A stretch of 12,613 nt of DNA from Verrucomicrobiota bacterium (GTDB taxonomy: Bacteria; Verrucomicrobiota; Verrucomicrobiia; Chthoniobacterales; UBA10450): positions 1 through 12,613 of the forward strand of contig QHMQ01000068.1 in assembly GCA_003217835.1 (NCBI GenBank), in the 5' to 3' direction. The notes below the pieces were generated by a model. It had not been told where the DNA came from. It searched no databases and worked only from the letters and a program-made list of their open reading frames with translations. Positions 1 to 7,396 of this stretch are shown here, one piece after another. Position numbers and translations under genes: made by a program. The stretch's first letter is position 1. Every line of letters starts with the position of its first letter.

Positions 1-162
1 GTCGCGCAAGGCCCACAATACGTCGCCTCCGGTATCATTCTGTTTTCAACAACAGTGACGGGTGCGATCACACGCAACGAGACATATCACAAGTTGTCCG
101 CGATCTATTGCCTCTGCCACATCGTTTGGATCAGCTTTGCGATCTTTCACACGCTGCGGTAG
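1..162 (+). CDS. C-terminal end of an integral membrane protein (partial)
   Basis: The first frame is open from the left edge to a TAG at 160-162, giving the last 53 residues of a protein whose start lies outside the window. Two hydrophobic stretches are visible: one around VASGIILFSTTVTGAIT and one around IYCLCHIVWISFAIF. They are separated by a polar loop (RNETYHK), so this looks like a pair of transmembrane helices ending just before the stop. The stop lies 17 bases before the ATG of the OsmC-family gene, so the two are probably co-transcribed. I do not recognise the family; a small subunit of a respiratory or transport complex is possible but unsupported. Confidence rests on hydrophobicity and on the tight spacing to the next gene. 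Confidence 0.5.
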   Translation, partial: VAQGPQYVASGIILFSTTVTGAITRNETYHKLSAIYCLCHIVWISFAIFHTLR

Positions 163-179
163 GATTCCCGCCTCCAGCG

Positions 180-626
180 ATGGCAGCGAACATTTCTAAC
201 GGTCCTCCGCGCGTCATTGTCCGCGGCGGCGCGACTGGGTTCGCCCAGGAAATTGAAATCGGTGCACATCGTCTCACAGGCGATGAACCGGTGGCTTTCG
301 GCGGAACAGGTACCGGGCCGTCTCCGTACGATTTTCTCCTGGCAGCGCTCGGCACCTGCACGTCGATGACGATTTCGTTTTATGCGCGCCGTAAGGCCTG
401 GCCGCTCGAGAATGTCACGGTTTCGCTTCATCACTCAAAAATTCACGCGGCCGATTGCGCCGACTGCGAGACCAAGGTCGGAAGGATCGACCGGATCGAG
501 CGGGAGATTCAACTCACCGGCGCCCTGACGAACGAACAACGCGGCAAGTTAATGGAGATCGCGGATCGTTGCCCGGTCCATCAAACGCTTACTTCGGAAA
601 TCAGCATCAGGACTCGTGCGGTCTAA
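180..626 (+). CDS. OsmC-family thiol-dependent peroxidase-like protein
   Basis: This is a 148-residue protein of the OsmC/Ohr superfamily, small cytoplasmic proteins that usually reduce organic hydroperoxides through two cysteines. Visible landmarks are GPSPYDFLLAALGTCTS with the first Cys near residue 60, and ADRCPVHQTL with the second near residue 131. A second pair, ADCADC (Cys93 and Cys96), is also present. The combination of GTCTSM, ADCADCE and DRCPVHQTLTSEI matches the branch that is often the C-terminal half of a hydrolase-OsmC fusion; here it stands alone. The frame runs further upstream to a TTG at 108, but that stretch overlaps the preceding gene and lacks family features, so I chose the ATG at 180. 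The only Shine-Dalgarno candidate, TAGGAT, is rather distant. The peroxidase substrate is not predictable. Confidence 0.88.
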   Translation: MAANISNGPPRVIVRGGATGFAQEIEIGAHRLTGDEPVAFGGTGTGPSPYDFLLAALGTCTSMTISFYARRKAWPLENVTVSLHHSKIHAADCADCETKVGRIDRIEREIQLTGALTNEQRGKLMEIADRCPVHQTLTSEISIRTRAV

Positions 627-706
627 CGTCGTTTCCGATTTTAAATCGACACGAAGAGACAAAGAGGGGGCCTAACAAATCAGAAAACAGAAAGGTTAAA
701 TTACGA

Positions 707-1225
707 GTGGAACCGGGCGAAGCTCTTAGCACAGCCGCGCAGGTCGCCGTCGCGCTTGCTGGATTTGCCGGCGTAGTGGTCGTTTTCCGGCGTGAATCGG
801 TACACGAGTGGTCGCCGATCGACAAATTCCGGCTTCGGATTTTGCTGACCAATTCCATTCTTCCCCTCGCGTTCTGCATGATTGGCCTGTTGCTGCTGAC
901 GATTAAGCCCAACCCAGCGGGAGCCTGGCGTTGGTGCAGTGGCTTGACGTTCGCGGTTCTCTTCCTCTTCGGAATAGAGACGATGAGGATTTTTCGCAGT
1001 TTCGACCCGGCTCAGTTGCGGAACACCCGCGCTACGGGATTTACTTTCTATTTCTTCGCGGTTCTTGGGACCGCGGCGATGCTGTTTCAATTATACAACG
1101 TTGCTATCCTTGGTGCGTTCTGGCCGTTCTTCACCGGAATCGTCGTCCAACTTCTCGCCGCCATGTTCCAGTTTGTGCGAATCATTCTTCTACCGCCGGA
1201 ACAGCATAAGAGCGATCCAGACTAG
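707..1225 (+). CDS. Small multi-pass membrane protein, function unknown
   Basis: This 172-residue protein is almost wholly hydrophobic. Segments near VAVALAGFAGVVVVF, ILPLAFCMIGLLLL, LTFAVLFLFGI, FTFYFFAVLGTAAML and FFTGIVVQLLAAM suggest four or five transmembrane helices. The frame is open back to 455, inside the OsmC gene, but residues before 707 are charged, low-complexity shadow sequence. I place the start at the GTG at 707, which is preceded by AAAGG at 691-695 and begins just before the first helix (VEPGEALSTAAQ). It follows the OsmC gene by 80 bases on the same strand and ends tail-to-tail with the channel gene, 27 bases apart. The N-terminal STAAQVAVALAGFAG pattern recurs, from memory, in unnamed environmental membrane proteins. 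No enzymatic motif is visible. Confidence 0.72.
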   Translation: MEPGEALSTAAQVAVALAGFAGVVVVFRRESVHEWSPIDKFRLRILLTNSILPLAFCMIGLLLLTIKPNPAGAWRWCSGLTFAVLFLFGIETMRIFRSFDPAQLRNTRATGFTFYFFAVLGTAAMLFQLYNVAILGAFWPFFTGIVVQLLAAMFQFVRIILLPPEQHKSDPD

Positions 1226-1252
1226 CGCGCGGTTACGTCATCGAAGCTGTGT

Positions 1253-2179
1253 TTACTGGTCGGCGGAAGCCCCGTCATATCCGTTACCGTGAACTGCAAA
1301 TTCCACTTGTTCGGTGTCGTGAAGGCGGCCGTAATCCACGGTGAGCCGGCCGCCGCCATGCTCGGTGTAGATTTCGACAAAGCGGTGGCCGAATTGAACG
1401 TTGCGCCAGCTATAATCCTTTTGCGTTTGAACGGCGGCCGCAATGACTGGATCGATTCCGACTACCGAGACAATAAAGAGGGCCCGGCTGGGTTCGAGCG
1501 ACTCGAGAGTCGCGCCAAACAGCGGACTCGTTTCGTCGATCGTATGCCGCAAAGTCAGCGCCGCGGGAAAAACCGTCAGCCGATCGAAATGGAGTTTGAG
1601 AACATAAAAGTGGCGGAAATCTCCGCCTTCGAGCAACGGTTCATCGCGTGAAAACATGATCCGGAACTCGGCCTCCACCATGCTGTGCTGATTTTCGTTA
1701 CCGATCCGCACCATTAGCGTCGGTTTCCCGTTTAAGGGCGCAATGACCATGGAATTGCTGAACATGACGCGCGCGGTCGGGCGCGAAAAGCGGACAAAGA
1801 TCAGCCCAGTCATGACTGCGAACAAAAAGATGCCGCTCATGATTTCAATGGTAGTAACAATGTGGCCATAGAGCGTTTGCGGATACATATGGCCATAGCC
1901 CACGGTGGCCAGCGTTTGCACGCTGAAAAAGAAGCAGTCAAAAAACCAATGCCCACCAGTGCTGCCGGCAATACTGTTTTGCTGGAAACTGTAGAGCGCG
2001 GCGAAAAAAAGGTTTAATCCGACGTAAAGACTCGCGACAAACGCGGCGAACCGCGGCCAGCTCAAACCAAGCAGCCAGCGATAGACATCGCGCCACCTCC
2101 AGGCGTCCGTCCCGACTTTGACGAATTCGACCTGACCAGCGCGGATGGAAACGTGATTGGGCCTCCTCAGCATATTCAT
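1253..2179 (-). CDS. Inward-rectifier (KirBac-type) potassium channel
   Basis: This 308-residue protein has the full layout of a prokaryotic inward-rectifier K+ channel. It begins with an N-terminal slide-helix region, followed by TM1 near residues 43-65. A pore loop carries the selectivity filter TVGYG at residues 92-96, and TM2 lies near 107-130. The cytoplasmic immunoglobulin-like domain begins at RFSRPTARVMFSNS and continues through VIAPLNGKPTLMVRIGNEN, a stretch shared with eukaryotic Kir channels. The filter is followed by H (GYGHMYP) where KirBac proteins I recall have GYGDM. The channel should pass K+ across the inner membrane as a tetramer. Its ATG follows directly on the stop codon of the upstream hydrolase gene (TAG then ATG), so translation is probably coupled. 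A second in-frame ATG two codons on is an alternative start. Confidence 0.92.
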   Translation of the reverse strand: MNMLRRPNHVSIRAGQVEFVKVGTDAWRWRDVYRWLLGLSWPRFAAFVASLYVGLNLFFAALYSFQQNSIAGSTGGHWFFDCFFFSVQTLATVGYGHMYPQTLYGHIVTTIEIMSGIFLFAVMTGLIFVRFSRPTARVMFSNSMVIAPLNGKPTLMVRIGNENQHSMVEAEFRIMFSRDEPLLEGGDFRHFYVLKLHFDRLTVFPAALTLRHTIDETSPLFGATLESLEPSRALFIVSVVGIDPVIAAAVQTQKDYSWRNVQFGHRFVEIYTEHGGGRLTVDYGRLHDTEQVEFAVHGNGYDGASADQ

Positions 2180-2788
2180 CTAATCCGCGGCCAGCGGCAA
2201 TTGGTCAACAAATCCCGTGATGGCTTTCAGGACCTGTTGATCGACATCTTCCTGTGTTTCGCCATTCGTTTGAAGTTTGCGTTTAGGCACGCGCAGGGAA
2301 TGATCGCCGCCTTCAACGACATGCAAAAAGTTTGGAGCTGTCATTTCGGTGCGAACGTCCTTGAGAAGATCCAAAGGACAAAGTGAATCGCGCGTGCCTT
2401 GCACAAACAAGATCGGTGTCATAAGAGCCCGCAAGACTTCATCGCGAAGTTTTGTTCGGTCGCCCATCGCGCAAAGCGGGTATCCAAGACAAACGAGCCC
2501 GTCCACTTTTTCGGTGAGCGAGACATGGCATCCCATACGTCCGCCCATGCTTTTGCCGATTAATATTGTGACCGTATTCGGGTGTTTCTCCCGCGCTTCG
2601 GCCAAGGCCAGCCGATGCGAGGCGATGAGTTGTGGCAGAGGATCGGGCCGTTTCCGGTGTTCGCGCATATAGGCATAATCAAAGATCTCAACATCCCCGA
2701 TTGTTTGTAAGCGCTCTTTCCACTGCTGCATCCACGAATGCGTTGATGGCGCGCCTGCACCGGGAGCGAATAAGAACAAAGGTTTCAT
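2180..2788 (-). CDS. Alpha/beta hydrolase of the KANL3/Tex30 type
   Basis: This compact 202-residue protein has an alpha/beta-hydrolase core. The strand-turn LFLFAPGAGAP forms the oxyanion region near residues 4-13. The nucleophile elbow is GKSMGGRMG with Ser80, the acid is probably Asp134 in QGTRDSL, and the base is His163 in GGDHSL. This short lidless form with GxSMGGR corresponds to the KANL3/Tex30 (dienelactone-hydrolase-like) group; the bacterial substrates are not known. The protein should be cytoplasmic since no signal peptide is visible. It lies 88 bases downstream of the CPBP protease gene and its stop codon abuts the ATG of the K+ channel gene, which implies one transcript for the pair. 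No strong Shine-Dalgarno precedes the ATG at 2788. Confidence 0.87.
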   Translation of the reverse strand: MKPLFLFAPGAGAPSTHSWMQQWKERLQTIGDVEIFDYAYMREHRKRPDPLPQLIASHRLALAEAREKHPNTVTILIGKSMGGRMGCHVSLTEKVDGLVCLGYPLCAMGDRTKLRDEVLRALMTPILFVQGTRDSLCPLDLLKDVRTEMTAPNFLHVVEGGDHSLRVPKRKLQTNGETQEDVDQQVLKAITGFVDQLPLAAD

Positions 2789-2876
2789 ACGTTATCGCCG
2801 GTGTCGCCCCTGTGGAATTAAACTGAACCGTGGTCAGCGACCCCAGCTACAGTAACTTGAGGGTGACCGCTCGCGC

Positions 2877-3584
2877 TTAGGAAAAAAGGTTCGGCAAGAC
2901 ATTTGCAACAAAGTCCACCAATCCGTGGCCAATCATGTTCGCCACTAGATCGCGACGCCACAAATAGAATCCGGTCAGGATTGCGCCTGCCGCGAGCGCG
3001 ATGAGAATGTTCGCTGCGCCTCCGGACCAATGGCCGAGCGAAAAAATAACCAGCGGAATTGTGATCGACCAGAAGCGTCCAAAACCAACCATCCGCAAAC
3101 GTTCGATGGCGTAACCGCGGTAAAATAATTCTTCCACCACTCCAGCCCGGAAAACGATGAGCGTAATTAACCAGAGCGGAAGTGCCTCGAACGCAGCCGA
3201 GCCCGGACCGTGCCCGTATCCGGTGAGATAGACCAACCCGCCCACGACTGCTGCCGATATGACGGCGATTACGAGCCCCCATGAGATAGACATCCACCAG
3301 CGCGCTGTGCCAAGACCGATCGAGCGCAGGGGCAAATGTTCGCCGCGCCGGATGATAACCAGGAGAGCCGCAGCGCTCGCCCAGATCAGCGTTTCTTTCC
3401 AGATCGCTGCGGCGAAGGTGAGGGTCGGCCAAAAATACGAAACCGATTGCCGGACCAGTAGCGTCGCGAACAGCGATACGAAAAGACCGAGCCAGGTCGC
3501 GCGCGAAACTCTCGGGGGCGATGCAGTTTTGGTGTCCGTGAAGACCGATTGCGCTCTATCGTAGTTTGTCTGCATAGGTTCCAT
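2877..3584 (-). CDS. CPBP-family intramembrane metalloprotease (CAAX protease-like)
   Basis: This 235-residue multi-pass membrane protein has the conserved motifs of the CPBP/Abi family. Motif 1 is EELFYRGY (Glu151, Glu152, Arg156), motif 2 is FSLGHW with His185, and motif 3 is the HGLVDF stretch with His220 and Asp224. These residues form the presumed metal site within the membrane. Hydrophobic segments run from about residue 31 to the C-terminus, preceded by a short polar N-terminal tail. Family members cleave prenylated or other membrane-embedded substrates or act in peptide self-immunity; the substrate cannot be predicted here. I used the ATG at 3584, though an ATG three codons later is equally possible. 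No bacteriocin-like gene is adjacent, so an immunity role has no support from context. Confidence 0.9.
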   Translation of the reverse strand: MEPMQTNYDRAQSVFTDTKTASPPRVSRATWLGLFVSLFATLLVRQSVSYFWPTLTFAAAIWKETLIWASAAALLVIIRRGEHLPLRSIGLGTARWWMSISWGLVIAVISAAVVGGLVYLTGYGHGPGSAAFEALPLWLITLIVFRAGVVEELFYRGYAIERLRMVGFGRFWSITIPLVIFSLGHWSGGAANILIALAAGAILTGFYLWRRDLVANMIGHGLVDFVANVLPNLFS

Positions 3585-3764
3585 TGAGATGCCGAAACTG
3601 GCGTCTTGGATTCAAAAAGTTTCCTTTCCCGCCGACTTCCCGCCGCCGGACTGAATTTTCGTGCCAGAGACGAAACAAAGATGGACAAAGCTAGGGGGCG
3701 GTTGACCCCAATCGATCAAGCGCTTCGCTCGTGACTGATCCGGTCTCCCTATATCGTCTACTGG
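3585..3764. other. Intergenic spacer without a recognised gene
   Basis: This 180-base gap separates the VOC gene from the CPBP gene on the same strand. The only structure I see is an interrupted hairpin at 3714-3740: GATCA pairs with TGATC, and AGCG pairs with CGCT around a three-base loop. There is no T-run on either side. It might hold the promoter of the CPBP gene, but I could not pick out convincing -35/-10 boxes. Confidence 0.4.
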
Positions 3765-4151
3765 CTATTTCGCGCCTTGAACCGAAAGCTCCCAGCGGTA
3801 ACCGTCAGGATCGTGAAACCAGAGGCCCATGTGCGGCGAGCCGGGCCCTTCCGGTCCGATTTCGTCGCCCGGATCTTCAATATTGGCCTCGACGCTCTTC
3901 AAGTGTGCGAGCGCTTTTCGCAGCGTCGCCATGTCCGGCAGATGAAACGACATGTGATCGATCGTTTCTGGCGATGGTTTGCCTTTGAACAGCGCGATCG
4001 TGACGTTGTCATTGCCGATAGCAACGCCATTTCCGAATTCGAATTCCTTTTTCAGCCCCAGCGCGCTCTCGAACCATTTTGCGCTTTTCTTCGGGTTGCG
4101 CACGGCTAATCCAAAGTGACCAACAACACCGAGTGTGAACGGAGCTTTCAT
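3765..4151 (-). CDS. VOC (glyoxalase/bleomycin-resistance fold) family protein
   Basis: This 128-residue protein is a single vicinal-oxygen-chelate domain pair. The N-terminal half starts GHFGLAVRNPKKSAKWFE, where His12 is the usual first metal ligand. IDHMSFHL carries His66, and the C-terminal half ends in FHDPDGYRWELS with the metal-ligand Glu121. The HDPDGYRWEL ending is typical of small glyoxalase-like dioxygenase or lyase relatives. The substrate is not evident, and many such proteins are annotated only as VOC family. An AGGGAG sequence two bases before the ATG could serve as ribosome binding site but is unusually close. Its start is 28 bases after the stop of the small hypothetical gene, so both are likely on one transcript. 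Confidence 0.9.
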   Translation of the reverse strand: MKAPFTLGVVGHFGLAVRNPKKSAKWFESALGLKKEFEFGNGVAIGNDNVTIALFKGKPSPETIDHMSFHLPDMATLRKALAHLKSVEANIEDPGDEIGPEGPGSPHMGLWFHDPDGYRWELSVQGAK

Positions 4152-4179
4152 GACTCCCTACGGAGACGCTGAGAATCCC

Positions 4180-4497
4180 CTAACCAGGGTCCGAACCGTT
4201 TCGCGAAATGAGCGGCTCCATAAAGTTTCGGTTGAAATCTTCCAACGCATCACACGGCGTTTGTCCTAGTCCGCTCGCGCCCTCCCGCAGTTCGGGTCCG
4301 ATAAAGGCGAGCCAGACGTCGCCTGCCATTCCTATTTTCGGCCGCAGCCGCGCCGCCGGACTGCGCGGATGATTCTCCAGATAGTCTTCTACGTCTTCTT
4401 TTATGATTAGCGGTAGCTGGTCAATCGTAATGGAGATCACATTTACGGGATCGCATACGAGGCATCGTTTGGACTTGAGCAAACCCGGGAAAGTCAT
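4180..4497 (-). CDS. Small conserved-looking hypothetical protein, HicB-like tail
   Basis: This 105-residue protein is not a family I can name with certainty. It starts with KRCLVCDP, which might be a degenerate zinc knuckle although only two cysteines are close together. A later stretch reads WLAFIGPELREGASGLGQTPCDALEDFNRNF. The pattern G.G.TP..AL.DF resembles the HicB/UPF0150 fold, where a substrate-like beta sheet leads into an ALxxL helix. No HicA-like partner is visible, so a toxin-antitoxin role is not supported. It sits 54 bases downstream of the restored end of the thiolase gene and 28 bases upstream of the VOC gene, all on the minus strand. The ribosome binding site is weak (CGGGA directly before the ATG). 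Confidence 0.58.
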   Translation of the reverse strand: MTFPGLLKSKRCLVCDPVNVISITIDQLPLIIKEDVEDYLENHPRSPAARLRPKIGMAGDVWLAFIGPELREGASGLGQTPCDALEDFNRNFMEPLISRNGSDPG

Positions 4498-4551
4498 TCC
4501 CGCGCCGGCAATCGGCTACGGCAAGGATCTGTGAGACTGCAGCTGCAGAAA

Positions 4552-5761
4552 TCAATCTCGGCCCCAAACCATGGCGACGGAAGTAGTGAGGCTACCGCCC
4601 ATGTTGAAGGTGAGAAATTTTCTCGCGTTTTCGATCTGGCGAGCGCCGGCCTGTTCGGTGAGCTGCTGATACGCTTCGAATACCTGACGCACACCGGTCG
4701 CGCCGACCGGATGGCCATCCGCAATCAAACCACCGCCCGCGTTCGCCAGTCTTTTGATTCCGAACCTGCGGCAAGGTGGTTGCGCCGCTTTTCACAAGCT
4801 CGACGCCTTTGCCCGGCTCGGCGAATCCGAGAATTTCGCAAGCGACAATTTCTGTAATCGAAAAGCAATCGTGCACTTCGGCGCCTTGCATGTCGCGCGG
4901 CTTCAAGTTTGCCATCGTAAATGCCTTTTCTGCCGCTTTACGTGCGGTCGAGAACGTGGGCGCGTCTTTTTTATCGAGCGGGAGATAATCAGTGGTGTGA
5001 CCGTAGCCGATCAGACGGGCCGTCTTGCTCTTATCGGCGCCGATTTCGTCCGTATATTTTTCAGAAACGAGAATGACTGACGCCGCGCCATCTGTGATCT
5101 GCGAGCAATCGGAAACTTTGAGTGGCGGCGCGACGCTCGGGTTCTTGTCGGACACTTGCGAGGCACAATCGAGCGTGAGATCGGCATCCCGCATTTGCGC
5201 CAGCGGATTCAACTTGGCGTGCGCGTAGTTTTTCCATGCAACTTGCGCAAGGTCCGCTTCACTCGCGCCATACTTCTCGATGTAGATTTGCGCAATACGT
5301 CCGAACAATTTCGGGAACATAAAATCGCCATACTCGGGTTTTTCATTGTGATAATCGGCGGCCGCACCGAGGACATCGGAGCCGTCGAGCGACGACATCG
5401 TCTTCTGCTGTTCCGCCCCGACCACGAGCACAACGTCGTAAAATCCGCCCATGATCCATTGCGCGCCTAGCAAAACCGAGAGCGCGCCGGAGGCGCACGC
5501 CGCCTCCGTGTGCATCGTGGGAATTCCGCGCAGTTTCGGATCGATCTCCGGAATGAACGCGCCGAGTTGCAATTGCTTCGTGAACTGGCCGGCATTGAAA
5601 TTACCAACCGCGCCCGCCTGAATTTCCGCGGGATCGATCTTCGCGTCATCGATCGCTTTCTTGCCGGCTTCAATAATCAGATGCCGGATGGTCTTGCCTT
5701 CCTTTTTTAGGTTGCGCTTAAAATCCGTGCGCCCGCCGCCGAGAATATAAACTTCGTTCAT
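4552..5761 (-). pseudogene. SCP2-type thiolase (acetyl-CoA acetyltransferase), frameshifted near the C-terminus
   Basis: The gene encodes a thiolase of the SCP-2/acetyl-CoA acetyltransferase type, which joins or cleaves acyl-CoA units through a cysteine nucleophile. The first 340 residues are in one frame: EAACASGALSV with nucleophile Cys89, SDCSQITDGAASVIL near 217-231, and HDCFSITE with catalytic His297. After LPQVRNQKTGE the frame turns to nonsense and stops at 4592. The adjacent frame carries the proper ending instead: NAGGGLIADGHPVGATG with the GHP histidine, then FNMGGSLTTSV, stopping at 4552-4554. One extra base is implied. Removing one A from the AAAA run at 4752-4755 (T on the plus strand) restores about 402 codons. 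It could be a true pseudogene or a sequencing/assembly error; the intact downstream motif favours a recent event or an error. Confidence 0.88.
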
Positions 5762-5795
5762 AAGACTTCTTCAACTTAACCAATCTCGCTGAGCT

Positions 5796-5935
5796 TGTCA
5801 TCCCGAGTCGCGAAGACGGCGAGGGACCTCACATCAGCCCGGACGCTGGTCAACAACGCCCTGGCTTCGTCCATCATCTTTGGTTGTGGGAAGCACACCG
5901 CGAGTAGGAGCGATCCTTCGCTCCGCTCAGGATGA
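5796..5935. repeat. Pair of inverted dispersed-type repeats between thiolase and the 467-residue protein gene
   Basis: The 180-base spacer holds two related arms pointing at each other. The left arm starts TCATCCCGAG at 5798-5807 and continues TCGCGAAGACGGCGAGGGACC. The right arm read on the minus strand starts TCATCCTGAG (5935-5926) and continues CGGAGCGAAGGATCGC. The first ten bases match in nine, and both continue into GCGAAG followed by a GG-rich end. Between them lie about 70 bases without coding potential. Similar TCATCCTGAG...GCGAAGG units are, from memory, dispersed in intergenic spaces of soil Verrucomicrobiota and Acidobacteriota assemblies. The right arm ends only six bases from the stop of the neighbouring gene. 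It may act as a transcript-end hairpin or be a REP/MITE-like element. Confidence 0.6.
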
Positions 5936-5941
5936 AATTCG

Positions 5942-7345
5942 TTATGCGCCTCGGAATGAGAAGCTCTTCTGTTTGCGCGGATCGGTCTCCGAGATAATCA
6001 AGCTGACTGCATGTTGGTTAAATCCTTTGAAGCCGCCTTTGCGCTGCAAATTTTCCAGGTGACTGCCGATTGCGCCTTCCGTGGCGAATTTCTGGAATTG
6101 CTCGTCGGTGATTAATTTTGCCGCGCGCAATTTCTCCAAGCGCTCACGCCGGACCGGCCACTGCTCGCCCTCGGTGAAAGCTTGCTTTAGAAACGGAAAG
6201 TCCGAGAACGGTTCCATGGTGTTGATCCTGACCGCAGCGAATTGTTCGCGCAACAGCACGTGATCGAACCGGCATTCGAGGTGATGCATGCCGGCTTCGA
6301 GAAAACTTTCGCCGTGCAAACCACACCAAAGGCTGACGGTGCCGAGCGATTTCCTCGGGGGCAGCTTTATGCGCGAAAAATCGATCTCGGTTTCCTCCGG
6401 AGTAAGATCGACATCGGCGAAAACAACGATGCGTTCGATCGGTTGCTCGAGAATTTGCGCGCCCCAACCCGCTTCCGAGCCGGCGTAGTAACGTTCGCGC
6501 CGCTCGAAGCCGAGCGTCTCTAACGCCTTAATAAGGTCGACAAAAAACTCTCGCGACGAGCGGAAGGTATGATGATCGTGGTTAGCCCAGCCCAAGCCTA
6601 ACGAATCTTGGCGACGCTTTTGTTCTCGCCCGGCGCGATTCCGCTTCTCCCAATAGGCACGCTCTTCTCTGAAAAATAGATGGCATGCCAGATCGCGCCC
6701 GACCAGATCGACAGCTTCTTTTAAGCACTGGTGTGCATGCGCAAAACCTTTGGCATCATCATCCCAAATCCGCTGTCGCCTCTGAAAAAGTTCGCGCACC
6801 GCGCAATATGCTTTCAAGTCGGGCGCGCTCGAAATATAGCCACGATAACCGCGACGCTCGAGCGCGTAAAGTTGTGTCCCGTTCTCTTCCCTAACGAAAA
6901 GCGTGCGAAAACGTGAGAACGGATCCCCTTCGATTTTGTTGGTGATGCCGTGGACAACGGCGAATTCGGCGGCGAAATCCGGACGCACCGTTAATGCGAG
7001 CGGAAAACGGGTGTTGCTCGTCGCGATTAACACACGCGGCAACATGGCTTCTGGATGCCAGAGCGCCTTATGTCCGCCGGAATTTTCTCCGAGCGGATCA
7101 TCGACGAAGCCGGCCTCGTGTAACGCGGCTTCATCCGACGCGGGAAGGAGCAGATGATCGGTCCAATCGAGAATCAGCGTCCCGGTTTCATCACGCATCC
7201 GTTTTGCGAGCGTTCGCGCAAAACTATTCCGCTCGAGAAACGCCTCGATACGATCAAGAATGAAATTCTCGGCCTTGTAACATAGCGGCCATTTGAACTT
7301 CGCTTCTGTCGCAGTTTTATTTGTGGTTAGGGTCGCTGTTGTCAT
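5942..7345 (-). CDS. Protein of unknown function, 467 residues, possibly VOC-like C-terminal half
   Basis: I do not recognise this protein with confidence. There is no signal peptide or membrane helix, so it is probably cytoplasmic. The N-terminal half (to about residue 180) has IL-rich strands with LTVRPDFAAEFAVVHG and ALERRGYRGY. A charged, probably helical middle (residues 185-245, with EKRNRAGREQKRRQ) leads to a second half beginning LGWANHDHHTFRSSREFF, then ALETLGFERRERYYAG and GAQILEQP. The HDHHTFR start, the LGF after a helix and the ILEQP glutamate recall a VOC metal-binding module, as in the DUF1338/2-oxoadipate dioxygenase group, but this is only an impression. GMHHLECRFDHV near 352-363 adds more histidines. 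It lies downstream of the TPR gene on the same strand, separated by 206 bases. No clear Shine-Dalgarno precedes the ATG. Confidence 0.72.
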   Translation of the reverse strand: MTTATLTTNKTATEAKFKWPLCYKAENFILDRIEAFLERNSFARTLAKRMRDETGTLILDWTDHLLLPASDEAALHEAGFVDDPLGENSGGHKALWHPEAMLPRVLIATSNTRFPLALTVRPDFAAEFAVVHGITNKIEGDPFSRFRTLFVREENGTQLYALERRGYRGYISSAPDLKAYCAVRELFQRRQRIWDDDAKGFAHAHQCLKEAVDLVGRDLACHLFFREERAYWEKRNRAGREQKRRQDSLGLGWANHDHHTFRSSREFFVDLIKALETLGFERRERYYAGSEAGWGAQILEQPIERIVVFADVDLTPEETEIDFSRIKLPPRKSLGTVSLWCGLHGESFLEAGMHHLECRFDHVLLREQFAAVRINTMEPFSDFPFLKQAFTEGEQWPVRRERLEKLRAAKLITDEQFQKFATEGAIGSHLENLQRKGGFKGFNQHAVSLIISETDPRKQKSFSFRGA

Positions 7346-7396
7346 AATGAATTTGGGTAAGCACGCGTCTTGCGTATTGCCGATCGCGTCCCGCCA

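Noticed and set aside
108..179. N-terminal extension of the OsmC-family protein from a TTG.
   Set aside because: It overlaps the end of the upstream membrane-protein frame, lacks family features, and a suitable ATG exists at 180.
455..706. Long N-terminal extension of the small membrane protein overlapping the OsmC gene.
   Set aside because: The residues are a charged shadow of the OsmC coding sequence; the GTG at 707 with AAAGG upstream fits better.
2818..3432. A 204-residue frame overlapping the CPBP protease gene on the same strand.
   Set aside because: It is arginine-rich shadow sequence without motifs, whereas the other frame has all CPBP motifs.
3714..3740. Hairpin with arms GATCA/TGATC and AGCG/CGCT downstream of the VOC gene, a possible terminator.
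   Set aside because: The stem is interrupted by a six-base bulge and there is no T-run on either strand, so a rho-independent terminator is not supported.
4180..4497. A HicAB toxin-antitoxin system based on the HicB-like tail.
   Set aside because: No HicA-like partner gene is adjacent and the resemblance is limited to a short pattern.
4537..4548. Perfect 12-base palindrome CTGCAGCTGCAG just after the thiolase end.
   Set aside because: It is a short repeat of CTGCAG with no T-run and no promoter context; it could be chance.
4741..4790. Programmed ribosomal frameshifting in the thiolase gene.
   Set aside because: The short A-run is not a known slippery heptamer for the required shift, and no stimulatory structure is evident; mutation or sequence error is simpler.
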